Numbered from the stretch's first letter, positions 1 through 11,146 are shown. The stretch is DNA of 64,000 bases from Methylococcus sp. EFPC2 (GCF_016925495.1 NZ_CP070491.1:186001-250000); one strand, 5' to 3'. Notes: a model not told the origin generated them from the sequence alone. Translations and numbers: made by a program.

Positions 1-50
1 GAAATGCTCGGGGCAGAAATACTGAAATCCTGGTTTGGGTCAGGTCGTAG

Positions 51-81
51 GTCGGCTTAGCGGGAGTGCCCGTAAGCCGAC
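51..81. repeat. REP-like palindromic element
   Basis: A 31-base imperfect palindrome. Arms gtcggctta (51-59) and taagccgac (73-81) pair perfectly over 9 bases, and an inner cggg/cccg stem (61-64 with 69-72) closes a 4-base loop. The form resembles the extragenic palindromes with gtcggattagcg...cgtaatccgac arms found scattered in many proteobacterial genomes. It could act as an mRNA-stabilising or attenuating hairpin between urtA and urtB. Confidence 0.6.
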
Positions 82-97
82 TGCGGGCTTGGTGCTT

Positions 98-118
98 CCC
101 TCTCTCTTTGGGAGAGGG
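98..118. repeat. Small inverted repeat, ccctctc/gagaggg
   Basis: A 7-base perfect stem (98-104 with 112-118) with a 7-base loop. It is followed by gctcgg rather than a T run, so it is not a canonical intrinsic terminator. Its gggagagggg side matches the core of the repeat found inside ureC near 7251-7261, so it may be a fragment of the same interspersed repeat family. Confidence 0.4.
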
Positions 119-270
119 GCTCGGCTGCTTAGGAACTACGGACGAGTGTCCGACACGGATCAAGCTGCCAGGGATGGCTCTATACCTCGCGTACGCTCGG
201 GCTATGGGCTGGGCGGACGCACGACGCTGTTACGAACCGCAACCCGGCCCGAGGTCGGGGAGGATGAAGC

Positions 271-1914
271 ATGTTATTGCTAACGACACGAATGCGCCGC
301 TGGCTGGCGGGGCTGCTGTGGGCCCTGAGCCTGCATGCCGCCCACGCGGTGCCGGTGGAGGCGCCGGAACTGACAGCGGCCTTGACGCGGCTGAAGGATG
401 CGCCGCTCGCCGAACTGGGCGATGCGGTGCAGGTCGTGGCCGCTATCCGCGACGACCGCGTACCGGGCTTGCTCAAGGCTTTGCTGGAAGGCCGGCTCTA
501 TGCGGTCAAGGCCGACGGCCGGGTCGTCTACGCGACGCCGGCGGACGAGGGCTATGCCGTCAGCGACGCCTTGAGCGGGCAAAGCCTGGGTAGCAAAGGG
601 CGCTTCGAGGTGAAGAAGATCGCCATCAACAACACGGTCAGAAATTCGCTCAACGGACTCATCGCCCGGCTGGAACTGAGTGTGGACGATCCCGCCCAGC
701 GTCTGAAAGCGGTCGAAGCGATGAGTCAGAGCGCGGACGCAGCGGCCATCGAGTTGCTGCGCAAGCAGTTCGAAGTGGAAGCGGATCCCAAGGTGCGCGG
801 AGCCCTCGTCCTCGCCCTGGCCTTGGCGGACATCGCCGGTGCAGACAAGGAAAAGCGGCTGGTGGCTATCCGCAGCCTGGAAGGCACGCTCGACCAGGAA
901 GCGCGCAACCGGCTGAACGCGCTGGTCGAAAAGGACGACGAAGGCGAATACCTGGAATCGGATGAGGATATCCGCAACGCCGCCCTGGCCGTGATCAAGC
1001 ACATCGAGTTTGAACTGCAGCTCAACCGGCTGGCGGAAACCCTGTTCTTCGGCTTGAGCCTGGGTGCCGTGCTGGTGCTGGCGGGCATAGGCCTGGCCAT
1101 CACCTTCGGCGTGATGGGCGTGATCAACATGGCGCACGGCGAGCTGATGATGATAGGGGCGTATACGACCTACGTGGTACAGCGGCTGCTGCCGGATCAC
1201 CTGGATGTTTCCCTGTTCGTCGCGATTCCCGCGGCCTTCCTGATCTCCGGCCTGGTCGGCATCGCCATCGAGCGCGGCATCATACGCTTCCTCTACGGCC
1301 GGCCGCTGGAAACCTTGCTGGCCACCTTCGGCGTGAGCCTGTTCTTGCAGCAATCGGTGCGTTCGATCTTTTCCCCGCTCAACCGCAGCGTATCCACGCC
1401 GGCCTGGATGAGCGGTTCGGTGGAGATCAACCACGCGCTGGCGTTTACCCTCAACCGCTTCTACATCGTCGTGTTCAGCCTGCTGGTATTCGTCGCCTTG
1501 CTGGCGATCCTCAAACGCACCCGCCTGGGCCTGGAAGTGAGGGCCGTCGCGCAGAACCGTTCGATGGCCAGGGCCATGGGCATACCGACGGACCGGGTCG
1601 ACGCGCTGACCTTCGGGCTCGGCTCGGGCATCGCCGGGGTGGCCGGCGTGGCGCTCAGCCAACTCACCAACGTGGGACCCAATCTGGGCCAGTCCTATAT
1701 CGTTGACTCGTTCATGGTGGTGGTGTTCGGCGGGGTGGGAAATCTGTGGGGTACGCTGGTCGGCGGCATGTCGCTGGGCCTGGTCAACAAGCTGCTGGAA
1801 CCCTACGCCGGTGCGGTGCTGGCCAAGATCATCATCCTGGTTTTCATCATCCTGTTCATCCAGAAGAAGCCGCGCGGATTGTTTCCGCAGAAAGGCCGGG
1901 CGGCGGAGGGTTAG
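271..1914 (+). CDS. urtB: Urea ABC transporter permease UrtB
   Basis: Inner-membrane permease of the high-affinity urea transporter (branched-chain amino acid permease, LivH-like family). The 547-residue product has an N-terminal hydrophobic signal-like segment (about residues 8-26), a roughly 220-residue soluble domain, then a multi-spanning LivH core from about residue 255 containing the typical GVMGVINMAHGELMMIGAY stretch. The long N-terminal domain is a known feature of many UrtB proteins compared with about 300-residue LivH. The ATG at 271 has a good ribosome binding site; a second ATG at 292 would remove seven residues and leave a cleaner signal peptide. It is the first gene of the visible urt-ure operon; urtC starts 3 bases after its stop. 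Confidence 0.93.
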   Translation: MLLLTTRMRRWLAGLLWALSLHAAHAVPVEAPELTAALTRLKDAPLAELGDAVQVVAAIRDDRVPGLLKALLEGRLYAVKADGRVVYATPADEGYAVSDALSGQSLGSKGRFEVKKIAINNTVRNSLNGLIARLELSVDDPAQRLKAVEAMSQSADAAAIELLRKQFEVEADPKVRGALVLALALADIAGADKEKRLVAIRSLEGTLDQEARNRLNALVEKDDEGEYLESDEDIRNAALAVIKHIEFELQLNRLAETLFFGLSLGAVLVLAGIGLAITFGVMGVINMAHGELMMIGAYTTYVVQRLLPDHLDVSLFVAIPAAFLISGLVGIAIERGIIRFLYGRPLETLLATFGVSLFLQQSVRSIFSPLNRSVSTPAWMSGSVEINHALAFTLNRFYIVVFSLLVFVALLAILKRTRLGLEVRAVAQNRSMARAMGIPTDRVDALTFGLGSGIAGVAGVALSQLTNVGPNLGQSYIVDSFMVVVFGGVGNLWGTLVGGMSLGLVNKLLEPYAGAVLAKIIILVFIILFIQKKPRGLFPQKGRAAEG

Positions 1915-1917
1915 GCG

Positions 1918-3009
1918 ATGGGCATTGCGAAATTGCTGGAAAACGATCCGGGCGGCCGCTGGTTTCTGGCCACTCTGGCCCTGGTCGCGGTGTTACTTCC
2001 CGCCTTGAATCTGCTGCCGGCGGAAGCGTCGTCGATACATGTCTCCACTTATACCCTGACCCTGGTAGGCAAGTATCTCTGTTACGCGCTGCTGGCTTTG
2101 GCGGTCGACCTGGTGTGGGGCTACGCCGGCATACTGAGTCTGGGCCACGGGGCGTTTTTCGCACTGGGCGGCTATGCCATGGGCATGTATCTGATGCGGC
2201 AGATCGGCGAGCGCGGCGTTTACGGTAACGCGCAGCTGCCGGATTTCATGGTCTTCCTCAACTGGCAGGAATTGCCCTGGTATTGGCTGGGTTTCGACCG
2301 GTTCTGGTTCGCCGTCATCATGGTCGTGCTGGTGCCGGGCGGCTTGGGTTTCGTGTTCGGCTGGCTGGCCTTCCGCTCGCGGGTCACCGGCGTTTATCTG
2401 TCCATCATCACCCAGGCTCTGACCTATGCCTTGATGCTGGCCTTCTTCCGCAATGAAATGGGTTTCGGCGGCAACAACGGGTTGACCGATTTCAAGGACA
2501 TCCTGGGCTTCGCCCTCCAGGCCGACGGCACGCGCGTGGCCATTTTCCTGCTGACGGCGCTGATGCTGGCCGCGGCTTATCTGGCCTGTCGTTATGTCGT
2601 CGATTCCAAGCTGGGCAGGGTGGTGGTCGCGGTACGCGATGCGGAGGCCCGGGTGCGCTTCATCGGCTATCGGGTGGAGCATTTCAAACTGTGGGTCTTC
2701 GTTTGCTCGGCCGCCTTGGCGGGCGTCGCCGGGGCACTCTACGTGCCGCAGGTCGGCATCATCAATCCCAGCGAATTCTCCCCGCTCAATTCGCTGGAGC
2801 TGGTGATCTGGGTCGCGGTCGGCGGTCGCGCCACGCTGTACGGCGGCGTCATCGGCGCGATCCTGGTGAATTACGCCAAAACGGTGTTCACCGCCGTGCT
2901 GCCGGAAGTCTGGCTGTTCGCCCTGGGCGCCTTGTTCGTGCTGGTGACGCTGTTCGTGCCGGACGGATTGGTCGGCCTGATGCGCCGACGCGGCGGGGCG
3001 GCGTCATGA
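1918..3009 (+). CDS. urtC: Urea ABC transporter permease UrtC
   Basis: Second inner-membrane permease of the urea ABC transporter (LivM family), pairing with UrtB to form the channel. The 363-residue product is almost wholly hydrophobic with about ten predicted spans. It has the LivM-type stretches DLVWGYAGILSLGHGAFFALGGYAMGM (abbreviated: WGYAGILSLGHGAFFALGGY) and FVCSAALAGVAGALY. The GYxGxxSLGHG pattern is typical of urea and branched-chain amino acid permeases. It starts 3 bases after urtB and its stop overlaps the urtD start as ATGA, so translation is probably coupled. Confidence 0.93.
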   Translation: MGIAKLLENDPGGRWFLATLALVAVLLPALNLLPAEASSIHVSTYTLTLVGKYLCYALLALAVDLVWGYAGILSLGHGAFFALGGYAMGMYLMRQIGERGVYGNAQLPDFMVFLNWQELPWYWLGFDRFWFAVIMVVLVPGGLGFVFGWLAFRSRVTGVYLSIITQALTYALMLAFFRNEMGFGGNNGLTDFKDILGFALQADGTRVAIFLLTALMLAAAYLACRYVVDSKLGRVVVAVRDAEARVRFIGYRVEHFKLWVFVCSAALAGVAGALYVPQVGIINPSEFSPLNSLELVIWVAVGGRATLYGGVIGAILVNYAKTVFTAVLPEVWLFALGALFVLVTLFVPDGLVGLMRRRGGAAS

Positions 3010-3830
3010 TGTACGAACGCCTGATACAGGAAGCGCCCGAAATCGATCCGGACCAGGCCGAGATCGTCGTCGATCCGACACTGGACACCACGCACGGCCC
3101 CATCCTCTACCTGGAGGATGTCACGGTCAGCTTCGACGGCTTCCGTGCCCTGAACGATCTGACCCTCTATATCGACGACGGCGAGTTGCGCTGCGTCATC
3201 GGCCCCAACGGGGCGGGCAAGTCCACCATGATGGACGTGATCACCGGCAAGACCCGTCCGGACCGGGGAACGGTGTTTTTCGGCCAGACCATCGATCTGC
3301 TCGGGCTCGACGAACCCGCCATCGCCCGTGCCGGCATAGGGCGCAAATTCCAGAAGCCCAGCGTATTCGAGCAGCAGACCGTGTTCGAAAACCTGGAGTT
3401 GGCCATGCATGCCGACAAGCGGGTGTGGCGCACCTTGTTCGCCCGCCTGACCGGCGAGCAGCGCGATGGCATAGACGAAGTGCTCGCCACCGTCGGCCTG
3501 AGCGACGAGCGGCGCACCCGTGCCGGCGCGCTGTCGCACGGACAGAAGCAATGGCTGGAGATCGGCATGCTGCTGATGCAAAGACCCAGGCTGCTGCTGG
3601 TGGACGAGCCGGTGGCCGGCATGACCCATCAGGAAACCGAGCGCACGGCGGAATTGCTGCTGTCTCTGGAGGGCAAGCATTCCGTGGTGGTGGTGGAGCA
3701 CGATATGGCGTTCGTGCGCAGCATCGCCCGCAAGGTCACCGTGCTGCACGAAGGCTCGGTGCTGACCGAGGGCAGCATGGACGAAGTGCAGCGCGATCCA
3801 CGCGTCATCGAAGTGTACCTGGGGGCCTGA
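3006..3830 (+). CDS. urtD: Urea ABC transporter ATP-binding protein UrtD
   Basis: First ATPase subunit of the urea transporter (LivG family). The 274-residue product has Walker A GPNGAGKST at residues 66-74, an ABC signature in the form LSHGQKQWLEIG, Walker B LLLVDEPVAGMT and the switch histidine in VEHD. The LSHG signature is common in UrtD. I chose the tandem ATGATG at 3006, which overlaps the urtC stop; the longer open frame upstream lies inside urtC. About 30 extra residues precede the usual ABC start, which is longer than LivG. Its TGA overlaps the urtE ATG. Confidence 0.93.
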   Translation: MMYERLIQEAPEIDPDQAEIVVDPTLDTTHGPILYLEDVTVSFDGFRALNDLTLYIDDGELRCVIGPNGAGKSTMMDVITGKTRPDRGTVFFGQTIDLLGLDEPAIARAGIGRKFQKPSVFEQQTVFENLELAMHADKRVWRTLFARLTGEQRDGIDEVLATVGLSDERRTRAGALSHGQKQWLEIGMLLMQRPRLLLVDEPVAGMTHQETERTAELLLSLEGKHSVVVVEHDMAFVRSIARKVTVLHEGSVLTEGSMDEVQRDPRVIEVYLGA

Positions 3831-4528
3831 TGCTCAAGCTAGCCGGACTGAACCAGTGTTACGGCGAAAGCCACATCCTCTGGGATTTGGACATGACCGT
3901 CCCGGAAGGCATGTGCAGCTGTCTTATGGGACGTAACGGCGTGGGCAAGACCACGCTGCTCAAATGCATCATGGGCCTGCTGCCCATCCGCTCGGGTTCC
4001 ATGACGCTGGCCGGTGAGCACGCGCTCGCGGGCTTGAAGGCCGAGCGCAGGGCCGCTTTAGGCATCGGCTATGTGCCTCAGGGCCGGGAGATATTTCCCT
4101 TGATGAGCGTGGAAGAAAACCTGAGGATAGGCCTGGGCGCGCGGAGGGATGGACTCAAGAAAATCCCGGAGCAGGTGTTCGAGATTTTCCCGGTGCTCAA
4201 GAGCATGCTGCACCGGCGCGGCGGCGATTTGTCCGGCGGCCAGCAGCAACAGCTCGCCATCGGCCGGGCCCTGGCCATAGGCCCCAAGCTGCTGATACTC
4301 GACGAGCCTACGGAGGGCATACAGCCCAACATCGTGCACGAAATCGGCGACGTGATCATCCGGCTCAACAAGGAGCTGGGGGTGACCGTCTTGCTGGTCG
4401 AACAGAAGCTGCCGTTCGCCCGGCGGGTCGCAGACCGTTATTTCATCATGGAAAAAGGTCGCGGCGTCGCGTCCGGGGCCATGGCCGAGCTCGACGAGCA
4501 GACCGTCAAGCAATACTTGTCGGTGTGA
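3830..4528 (+). CDS. urtE: Urea ABC transporter ATP-binding protein UrtE
   Basis: Second ATPase subunit (LivF family) that would dimerise with UrtD to power urea uptake. The 232-residue product has Walker A GRNGVGKTT, signature LSGGQQQQLAIGRAL and Walker B LLILDEPTEGIQP. The DEPTEGIQPN form is characteristic of UrtE and LivF. The ATG at 3830 overlaps the urtD stop by one base (TGATG). The stop overlaps a possible GTG start of ureD, linking the transporter directly to the urease genes. Confidence 0.93.
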   Translation: MLKLAGLNQCYGESHILWDLDMTVPEGMCSCLMGRNGVGKTTLLKCIMGLLPIRSGSMTLAGEHALAGLKAERRAALGIGYVPQGREIFPLMSVEENLRIGLGARRDGLKKIPEQVFEIFPVLKSMLHRRGGDLSGGQQQQLAIGRALAIGPKLLILDEPTEGIQPNIVHEIGDVIIRLNKELGVTVLLVEQKLPFARRVADRYFIMEKGRGVASGAMAELDEQTVKQYLSV

Positions 4529-5430
4529 GGGGCGTTTCCCAGTTACCATCCCGTCCCATGGATGGTAACGACGGATACGGGCCGGAAAGCGGCCCGAATG
4601 GCAGGTGCGGGCTAGTGACGAGCGAGGCCGGGAGTTGGCGGGCGGAGCTGCGTCTGGAATTCGCGCCGCGTGCGGGGCGTACGGCCTTGGTCCGGCGTGC
4701 CCATCGCGGACCCTTGCTGGTGCAGCGTCCATTTTATCCGGAAGGGACGGTGGCCCACGTCTACCTGCTGCATCCGCCGGGCGGCGTGGCCGGCGGGGAT
4801 GAATTGTCTATCGAAGCGGTCGCGCAGCCCGGTGCCCATGCCTTGCTCACCACGCCGGCGGCGGGCAAATTTTATCGCAGCGACGGACGGCTGGCCCGGC
4901 AGAAGGTCGCCTTGTCGGTCGCCGACGATGCCGCGCTCGAATGGCTGCCGCAGGAAACCATCGTATTCGACGGCGCGGCGCTCGCCGCATCCCTGCGGGT
5001 GGACTTGTCGCCGCGCAGCCGCTACGTCGGCTGGGATTTCGTCTCGCTGGGCCGGCCGGCTTCGGGTGAGGTTTATCGGCGCGGACAAGCCGATTTCCGC
5101 TTGCGGATTTTTCTGGAAGGCCGGCCGCTGCTGTTGGAGAATTTCGCGGCAGACGGTCGTTTCGCCCGAGAAAACTGGGGCCTGGCCGGACGGCCCATGA
5201 TGGCGACGATGCTGGCCTATCCCTTTCCGTGCGAGGGCCTGGACGCCGTCCAGGCGCTGATCGCGGACGATAGGGAGCTGGGCGTCACCCTGCTCGACGG
5301 CTTGCTGGTGATGCGAGGCATCGGGTATCGCATGGCGCCCCTGCGGCGGACCTTCTGCGAAACCTGGCGGGTGGTCCGGCCCTGGGTCATGGGGCGGGAG
5401 GTGTGTTGGCCGCGTATTTGGGCGACTTGA
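4525..5430 (+). CDS. ureD: Urease accessory protein UreD (UreH)
   Basis: Scaffold protein that binds apo-urease with UreF and UreG and forms part of the tunnel for nickel delivery. The product resembles UreD through stretches such as GPLLVQRPFYPEG, LLHPPGGVAGGDEL and the downstream TTPAAGKFYRS, all typical of the family. The frame opens with a GTG at 4525 that overlaps the urtE stop (301 residues); an ATG at 4558 (290 residues) is also possible, and neither has a strong ribosome binding site. Family members are about 270-290 residues. It is immediately followed by ureA. Confidence 0.9.
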   Translation: MRGVSQLPSRPMDGNDGYGPESGPNGRCGLVTSEAGSWRAELRLEFAPRAGRTALVRRAHRGPLLVQRPFYPEGTVAHVYLLHPPGGVAGGDELSIEAVAQPGAHALLTTPAAGKFYRSDGRLARQKVALSVADDAALEWLPQETIVFDGAALAASLRVDLSPRSRYVGWDFVSLGRPASGEVYRRGQADFRLRIFLEGRPLLLENFAADGRFARENWGLAGRPMMATMLAYPFPCEGLDAVQALIADDRELGVTLLDGLLVMRGIGYRMAPLRRTFCETWRVVRPWVMGREVCWPRIWAT

Positions 5431-5439
5431 GATCGAATC

Positions 5440-5742
5440 ATGCAATTAACCCCCAGAGAAAAAGACAAGCTCCTCATCTTCACCGCGGCCTTACTGGCCG
5501 AGCGGCGCAAGGCCAGGGGCTTGAAGCTGAACCATCCGGAGGCGGTGGCTTTCATCACTGCGGCCATCCTGGAAGGGGCGCGCGACGGTATGAGCGTGGC
5601 GGAACTGATGAATCACGGCCGTACCCTGCTGAGCCGCGAGGACGTGATGGAGGGCGTGCCCGAGCTCATCCCGGACGTGCAGGTCGAAGCCACGTTTCCC
5701 GACGGCACCAAGCTGGTGACCGTCCACGAACCCATCGTCTGA
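5440..5742 (+). CDS. ureA: Urease subunit gamma
   Basis: Small structural subunit of the (alpha-beta-gamma)3 urease. The 100-residue product has the family opening [23 protein letters not shown] and the block [21 protein letters not shown], and it ends [15 protein letters not shown], all diagnostic of UreA. Length equals the usual 100 residues. It begins 9 bases after ureD and ends 10 bases before ureB, as separate gamma and beta genes rather than the fused form seen in Helicobacter. Confidence 0.96.
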   Translation: MQLTPREKDKLLIFTAALLAERRKARGLKLNHPEAVAFITAAILEGARDGMSVAELMNHGRTLLSREDVMEGVPELIPDVQVEATFPDGTKLVTVHEPIV

Positions 5743-5752
5743 GGGCCAGGCC

Positions 5753-6066
5753 ATGATACCCGGCGAAATTTTCCCCGCGGAAGGCGAGATCGAACTGAAC
5801 CAAGGCCGCGAACGGGTCAGCGTGACCGTGGCCAACACCGGCGACCGTCCCATACAGGTCGGTTCGCACTACCACTTCTACGAAACCAACGCCGCGCTGC
5901 ATTTCGACCGCGAAGCCAGCCGCGGTTTCCGGCTGGACATCCCGGCCGGCACCGCGGTGCGTTTCGAGCCGGGGCAGGAGCGTGAGGTGACGCTGGTGGC
6001 CTATGCCGGCCGGCGGCAGGTTTTCGGCTTCCAGCAGAAAGTGATGGGCAGCCTGGAGACGCCGTC

Positions 6067-6070
<4 letters not shown>
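5753..6070 (+). CDS. ureB: Urease subunit beta
   Basis: Structural beta subunit of urease. The 105-residue product has the family opening [16 protein letters not shown] and the stretches [21 protein letters not shown] and [16 protein letters not shown], which are diagnostic. A purine-rich gagggccagg ribosome binding site lies just upstream of the ATG. Its stop overlaps the ureC start as ATGA, so alpha and beta chains are probably translationally coupled. Confidence 0.96.
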
Positions 6071-7797
<1,727 letters not shown>

Positions 7798-7811
7798 ACG
7801 ACGGCCGTGTC

Positions 7812-8249
7812 ATGACCAGCCTCACCGAATTCGCGCCGGCCGGCGCGGTACCGACCGACACGCTGACGCTGCCCTACGACGCCCGGCAGAAGAGCCGCTT
7901 GCTGGCGAAGCTGGACGGTGGCGCTAACGTGGGTTTGTTTCTTCCCCGCGGCACGGTACTGCGCGGCGGCGACATGCTCACCGGACCGGGCGGCGAGGTG
8001 GTACGGGTCGTGGCCGCGCCGGAGCCGCTCTCGGTGGCCCGCAGCGACGATGCCTTGCTGTTCGCCCGCGCCTGCTATCACCTGGGCAACCGTCACGTGC
8101 CGCTGCAAATCCTGGAGGGCGAGTTACGCTACCTGCGTGACCACGTGCTCGACGGCATGCTGTGCGGCATGGGCTTGGTGGTCGAATCGGAGCAGGCCCC
8201 GTTCGAACCGGAAGCGGGCGCCTACGCCCACGGCGGCCATGGGCATTGA
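7812..8249 (+). CDS. ureE: Urease accessory protein UreE
   Basis: Nickel metallochaperone that hands Ni(II) to UreG for urease activation. From the ATG at 7812 the product is 145 residues. An in-frame TTG at 7794 overlaps the ureC stop and would add six residues, but it is a weak candidate. The N-terminal domain includes [16 protein letters not shown] and [11 protein letters not shown]. The C-terminal domain has the metal-binding histidine region NRHVPLQIL, and the protein ends in a short tail, AHGGHGH. This tail is shorter than the His-rich tail of the Klebsiella protein. Confidence 0.9.
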   Translation: MTSLTEFAPAGAVPTDTLTLPYDARQKSRLLAKLDGGANVGLFLPRGTVLRGGDMLTGPGGEVVRVVAAPEPLSVARSDDALLFARACYHLGNRHVPLQILEGELRYLRDHVLDGMLCGMGLVVESEQAPFEPEAGAYAHGGHGH

Positions 8250-8931
8250 CGAACCCATGTCGGCCGGGCTGCCTCTGCTACGGCTGATGCAGCTGGTCAG
8301 TCCGGCGCTGCCCATCGGCATGTACAGCTATTCGCAAGGCCAGGAAAAGGCGGTGGAAGACGGCTGGCTGGCCGACGAAGCCGCACTGGCCGAGTGGCTG
8401 GAGGGCTTGCTGGAGGCTTGTTTGGCACGGACCGACCTGCCGGTTCTGGCCCGGCTCTATGATGCCTGGAAAGAGGACGATGGCGAGCGGGTCGCGCATT
8501 GGTCGGCCATACTGGGTGCCTGCCGCGAGACCGAGGAGCTGCGTTTGGAAGACCGGCAGACCGGGCAGGCCTTGGCGCGCGTGCTCGGCGGTCTGGGCGT
8601 GACGCGGGCCGAGGACTGGATACGTCATCCGCAAGCCTGCCTCGCCACGCTGTTCGCCCTCGCCGGGGTGACCTGGAGCATTTCCCGCGCCGATGTCCTG
8701 ACCGGCTACGGCTGGGGCTGGCTGGAAAATCAGGTGTTGTGCGCCATCAAGCTGGTGCCCCTGGGTCAGACGGCGGGTCAGCGCCTGCTGATCCGCATCG
8801 CCGCGCGCATCCCTCAGGCGGTCGCGCAGGCGGCAAACCTGTCCGACGAGGAGATCGGCGGGTCCAGCCCGCTGCTGGCCATCGCCGGCAGCCGCCACGC
8901 ATTCCAATATTCCCGCTTGTTCCGATCCTGA
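8239..8931 (+). CDS. ureF: Urease accessory protein UreF
   Basis: Helical accessory protein that joins UreD and UreG on apo-urease and controls the GTPase-dependent nickel insertion. The product has the family opening [22 protein letters not shown] followed by a GWL segment, and [26 protein letters not shown] toward the C-terminus. The ATG at 8239 overlaps the end of ureE (230 residues); an ATG at 8257 would give 224 residues and matches family N-termini equally well. It ends 11 bases before ureG. Confidence 0.9.
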   Translation: MGIDEPMSAGLPLLRLMQLVSPALPIGMYSYSQGQEKAVEDGWLADEAALAEWLEGLLEACLARTDLPVLARLYDAWKEDDGERVAHWSAILGACRETEELRLEDRQTGQALARVLGGLGVTRAEDWIRHPQACLATLFALAGVTWSISRADVLTGYGWGWLENQVLCAIKLVPLGQTAGQRLLIRIAARIPQAVAQAANLSDEEIGGSSPLLAIAGSRHAFQYSRLFRS

Positions 8932-8942
8932 GACGAGTATCT

Positions 8943-9557
8943 ATGGCTACGCAAAACAACGTGTTGAGAGTGGGGGTCGGCGGTCCGGTGGGCTCGGGCA
9001 AGACGGCCCTGGTGGACGCCTTGTGCAAGTCCATGCGCGAACGCTACCAGCTTGCCGTGGTGACCAACGATATCTACACCAAGGAAGACCAGCAATTCCT
9101 CATCCGCAGCCAAGCCTTGCCCGAGGAGCGGATCGTGGGTGTGGAAACCGGCGGGTGCCCGCACACCGCCATCCGCGAGGATGCGTCCATGAATCTGGCC
9201 GCGGTGGACGAGCTATGCGAGCGGTTCCCGGACTTGGACTTCGTGCTGGTGGAGAGCGGCGGCGACAATCTGAGCGCCACCTTCAGCCCGGAACTGGCCG
9301 ATCTGACCATTTACGTGATCGACGTGTCGGCGGGGGACAAAATACCGCGCAAGGGCGGGCCGGGCATCACGCGCTCGGATCTGTTGGTGATCAACAAGAC
9401 TGATCTGGCGCCGCATGTGGGCGCTTCATTGGAAGTGATGGAGCGGGATGCGCGCAAGATGCGCGGCGAGCGGCCTTTCGTGTTTTCCAACCTGAAAACG
9501 GGGGAGGGCCTGCCGGCGATCGCCGACTTCATCGTTCAGCGCGGCATGCTCGGCTAG
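8943..9557 (+). CDS. ureG: Urease accessory GTPase UreG
   Basis: SIMIBI-class GTPase that drives nickel insertion into urease. The 204-residue product contains the P-loop GGPVGSGKT, the CPH metal-binding motif in [13 protein letters not shown], the [17 protein letters not shown] block and the guanine-specificity motif NKTD. Length matches the usual 200-220 residues. It is the last gene of the urt-ure operon and converges on ffh across about 60 bases. No ureJ or dedicated nickel transporter follows. Confidence 0.96.
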   Translation: MATQNNVLRVGVGGPVGSGKTALVDALCKSMRERYQLAVVTNDIYTKEDQQFLIRSQALPEERIVGVETGGCPHTAIREDASMNLAAVDELCERFPDLDFVLVESGGDNLSATFSPELADLTIYVIDVSAGDKIPRKGGPGITRSDLLVINKTDLAPHVGASLEVMERDARKMRGERPFVFSNLKTGEGLPAIADFIVQRGMLG

Positions 9558-9618
9558 CCTTTCCCGGCGATGTGCAAAGCGGGGCGACCGCCCGGTGCGG
9601 GTGCCCCACGCCGGGTGA

Positions 9619-10980
9619 TCACATCGGCATCTGCGGCCGGCCGATCTGCCCCTTCAGGCCGCGCATCATGTTCATGATGTTGCCTTTCTTGAATTTCTTC
9701 ATGAGCTTCTGCATCTGCTCGAACTGCTTGAGCATCTTGTTGAGCTCCTGGATGTCGGTGCCCGAGCCATGGGCGATGCGGTTCTTGCGCGAGTTATTGA
9801 GCAACTCGGGATCCAGCCTTTCCTTGGGCGTCATGGAGTCGATCATGGCGAGCTGCTGGAACAATTCCTTCTCGTTGACCTTGTCCTTCACGTGCTGGGG
9901 CAGGGTGGCCACACCCGGCAGCTTGTTCATCATGGCCATCACGCCGCCCATGGCCTTGAGCTGGTTGAGCTGGTCGCGGTAGTCCTCCAGGTTGAAGGTC
10001 TTGCCCTTCTGGATCTTCTTGGCCAGCTTCTCGGCCTTTTCCTTGTCCATCTTGCGCTCGACGTCCTCGATGAGGCTGAGCACGTCGCCCATGCCGAGGA
10101 TGCGGGAGGCCAGGCGGTCGGGATGGAACAATTCCAGGTTGGCGGTCTTTTCGCCCACGCCCATGAACTTGATCGGTTTGCCGGTGATGTGACGGATGGA
10201 CAGGGCCGCACCGCCGCGGGCGTCGCCGTCGGTCTTGGTGAGGATCACGCCGGTCAAAGGCAGGGCGTCGTGGAAGGCCTTGGCGGTGTTGGCGGCGTCC
10301 TGGCCGGTCATGCTGTCGACCACGAACAAGGTCTCGATGGGCTTGATGGCGGCATGGACGTCCTTGATCTCGACCATCATCTCCTCGTCGATGTGCAGAC
10401 GACCGGCGGTGTCGACGATGAGTACGTCGGCGTATTTCTTGCGCGCGTAGGCGATGGCGTCCAGCGCGATGTCCACCGGCTTTTGCGAGGCTTCGCTGGG
10501 AAAGAAATCGGCCTTGACCTCGCCGGCGAGGGTCTTGAGCTGTTCGATCGCGGCCGGGCGGTAGACGTCGGCGGAGGTGACCACGACCGACTTGCGCTCG
10601 TTCTCCTTCAGCCATTTGGCCAGCTTGGCGACCGTGGTGGTCTTGCCCGCACCCTGCAGGCCGGCCATCAGGATCACCGCGGGCGGCTGACAGGCGAGGT
10701 TCAGCTTTTCCAGCGAGACGCCCATGATGTTCTTCAGTTCCTCATGGACGATCTTCACCATGGCCTGGCCTGGCGTCAGACTCTTTTCCACTTCCTGGCC
10801 CAGGGCGCGATCCTTGACGTGTTCGATAAAATCCTTGACCACCGGCAGGGCAACGTCGGCTTCCAGCAGCGCCGTGCGCACTTCGCGCAAGGTGTCCTGG
10901 ATGTTGGCTTCGGTCAGACGGCCCTGGCCGCGGATCTTGCGTAGGCTGTCGTTTAAGCGTTCGGTCAGATTGTCAAACAT
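9619..10980 (-). CDS. ffh: Signal recognition particle protein Ffh
   Basis: GTPase component of the signal recognition particle that targets nascent inner-membrane proteins with 4.5S RNA and FtsY. The 453-residue product starts MFDNLTERLN, has N domain, then G-domain motifs GLQGAGKTTT, DTAGRLHIDEEMM and TKTDGDARGG, and a methionine-rich M domain ending MMRGLKGQIGRPQMPM. I chose the ATG at 10980; an upstream extension of 21 residues has no family support. It is transcribed toward ureG and appears to be monocistronic. Confidence 0.96.
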   Translation of the reverse strand: MFDNLTERLNDSLRKIRGQGRLTEANIQDTLREVRTALLEADVALPVVKDFIEHVKDRALGQEVEKSLTPGQAMVKIVHEELKNIMGVSLEKLNLACQPPAVILMAGLQGAGKTTTVAKLAKWLKENERKSVVVTSADVYRPAAIEQLKTLAGEVKADFFPSEASQKPVDIALDAIAYARKKYADVLIVDTAGRLHIDEEMMVEIKDVHAAIKPIETLFVVDSMTGQDAANTAKAFHDALPLTGVILTKTDGDARGGAALSIRHITGKPIKFMGVGEKTANLELFHPDRLASRILGMGDVLSLIEDVERKMDKEKAEKLAKKIQKGKTFNLEDYRDQLNQLKAMGGVMAMMNKLPGVATLPQHVKDKVNEKELFQQLAMIDSMTPKERLDPELLNNSRKNRIAHGSGTDIQELNKMLKQFEQMQKLMKKFKKGNIMNMMRGLKGQIGRPQMPM

Positions 10981-11146
10981 GAGGGCTATACCTTGGGCGT
11001 TGGCGCTGGTGGTGGATGTGGCCCGCCCATCGGGCGGCCGCAAATGTGGCCGGCAATTTTACTCGCGCGGATGAGGATTAAAAAGCGCGAGTTTGGAATC
11101 TCGGCCATTTAAGGCGGCTGGCGCGGGCTTCCGCTTCCGTATCGGC

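Larger units (their letters stand above)
1..270. other. Non-coding leader upstream of urtB
   Basis: I see no convincing gene in this stretch; the reading frames here lack protein-like composition. It contains two palindromes, listed separately. A purine-rich ribosome binding site (ggggagg) sits about 8 bases before the urtB ATG. The substrate-binding protein gene urtA, which normally precedes urtB, would have to end left of position 1, so this is probably the urtA-urtB intergenic region. That placement is inference. Confidence 0.5.

Noticed and set aside
51-81. CRISPR repeat
   Set aside because: Single palindrome with no spacer-repeat array and no cas gene in the window.
280-1662. Long minus-strand open frame opposite urtB
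   Set aside because: It is a shadow of urtB: low-complexity His/Gln/Arg composition typical of the antisense of GC-rich genes, no ribosome binding site and no domain.
9591-9615. cccgg/ccggg hairpin between ureG and ffh as a terminator
   Set aside because: The stem is short and interrupted and no T run follows on either strand.
9794-10615. 273-codon minus-strand frame inside ffh
   Set aside because: It lies on the same strand in another frame of ffh, Arg- and Gln-rich with no motif; a shadow.
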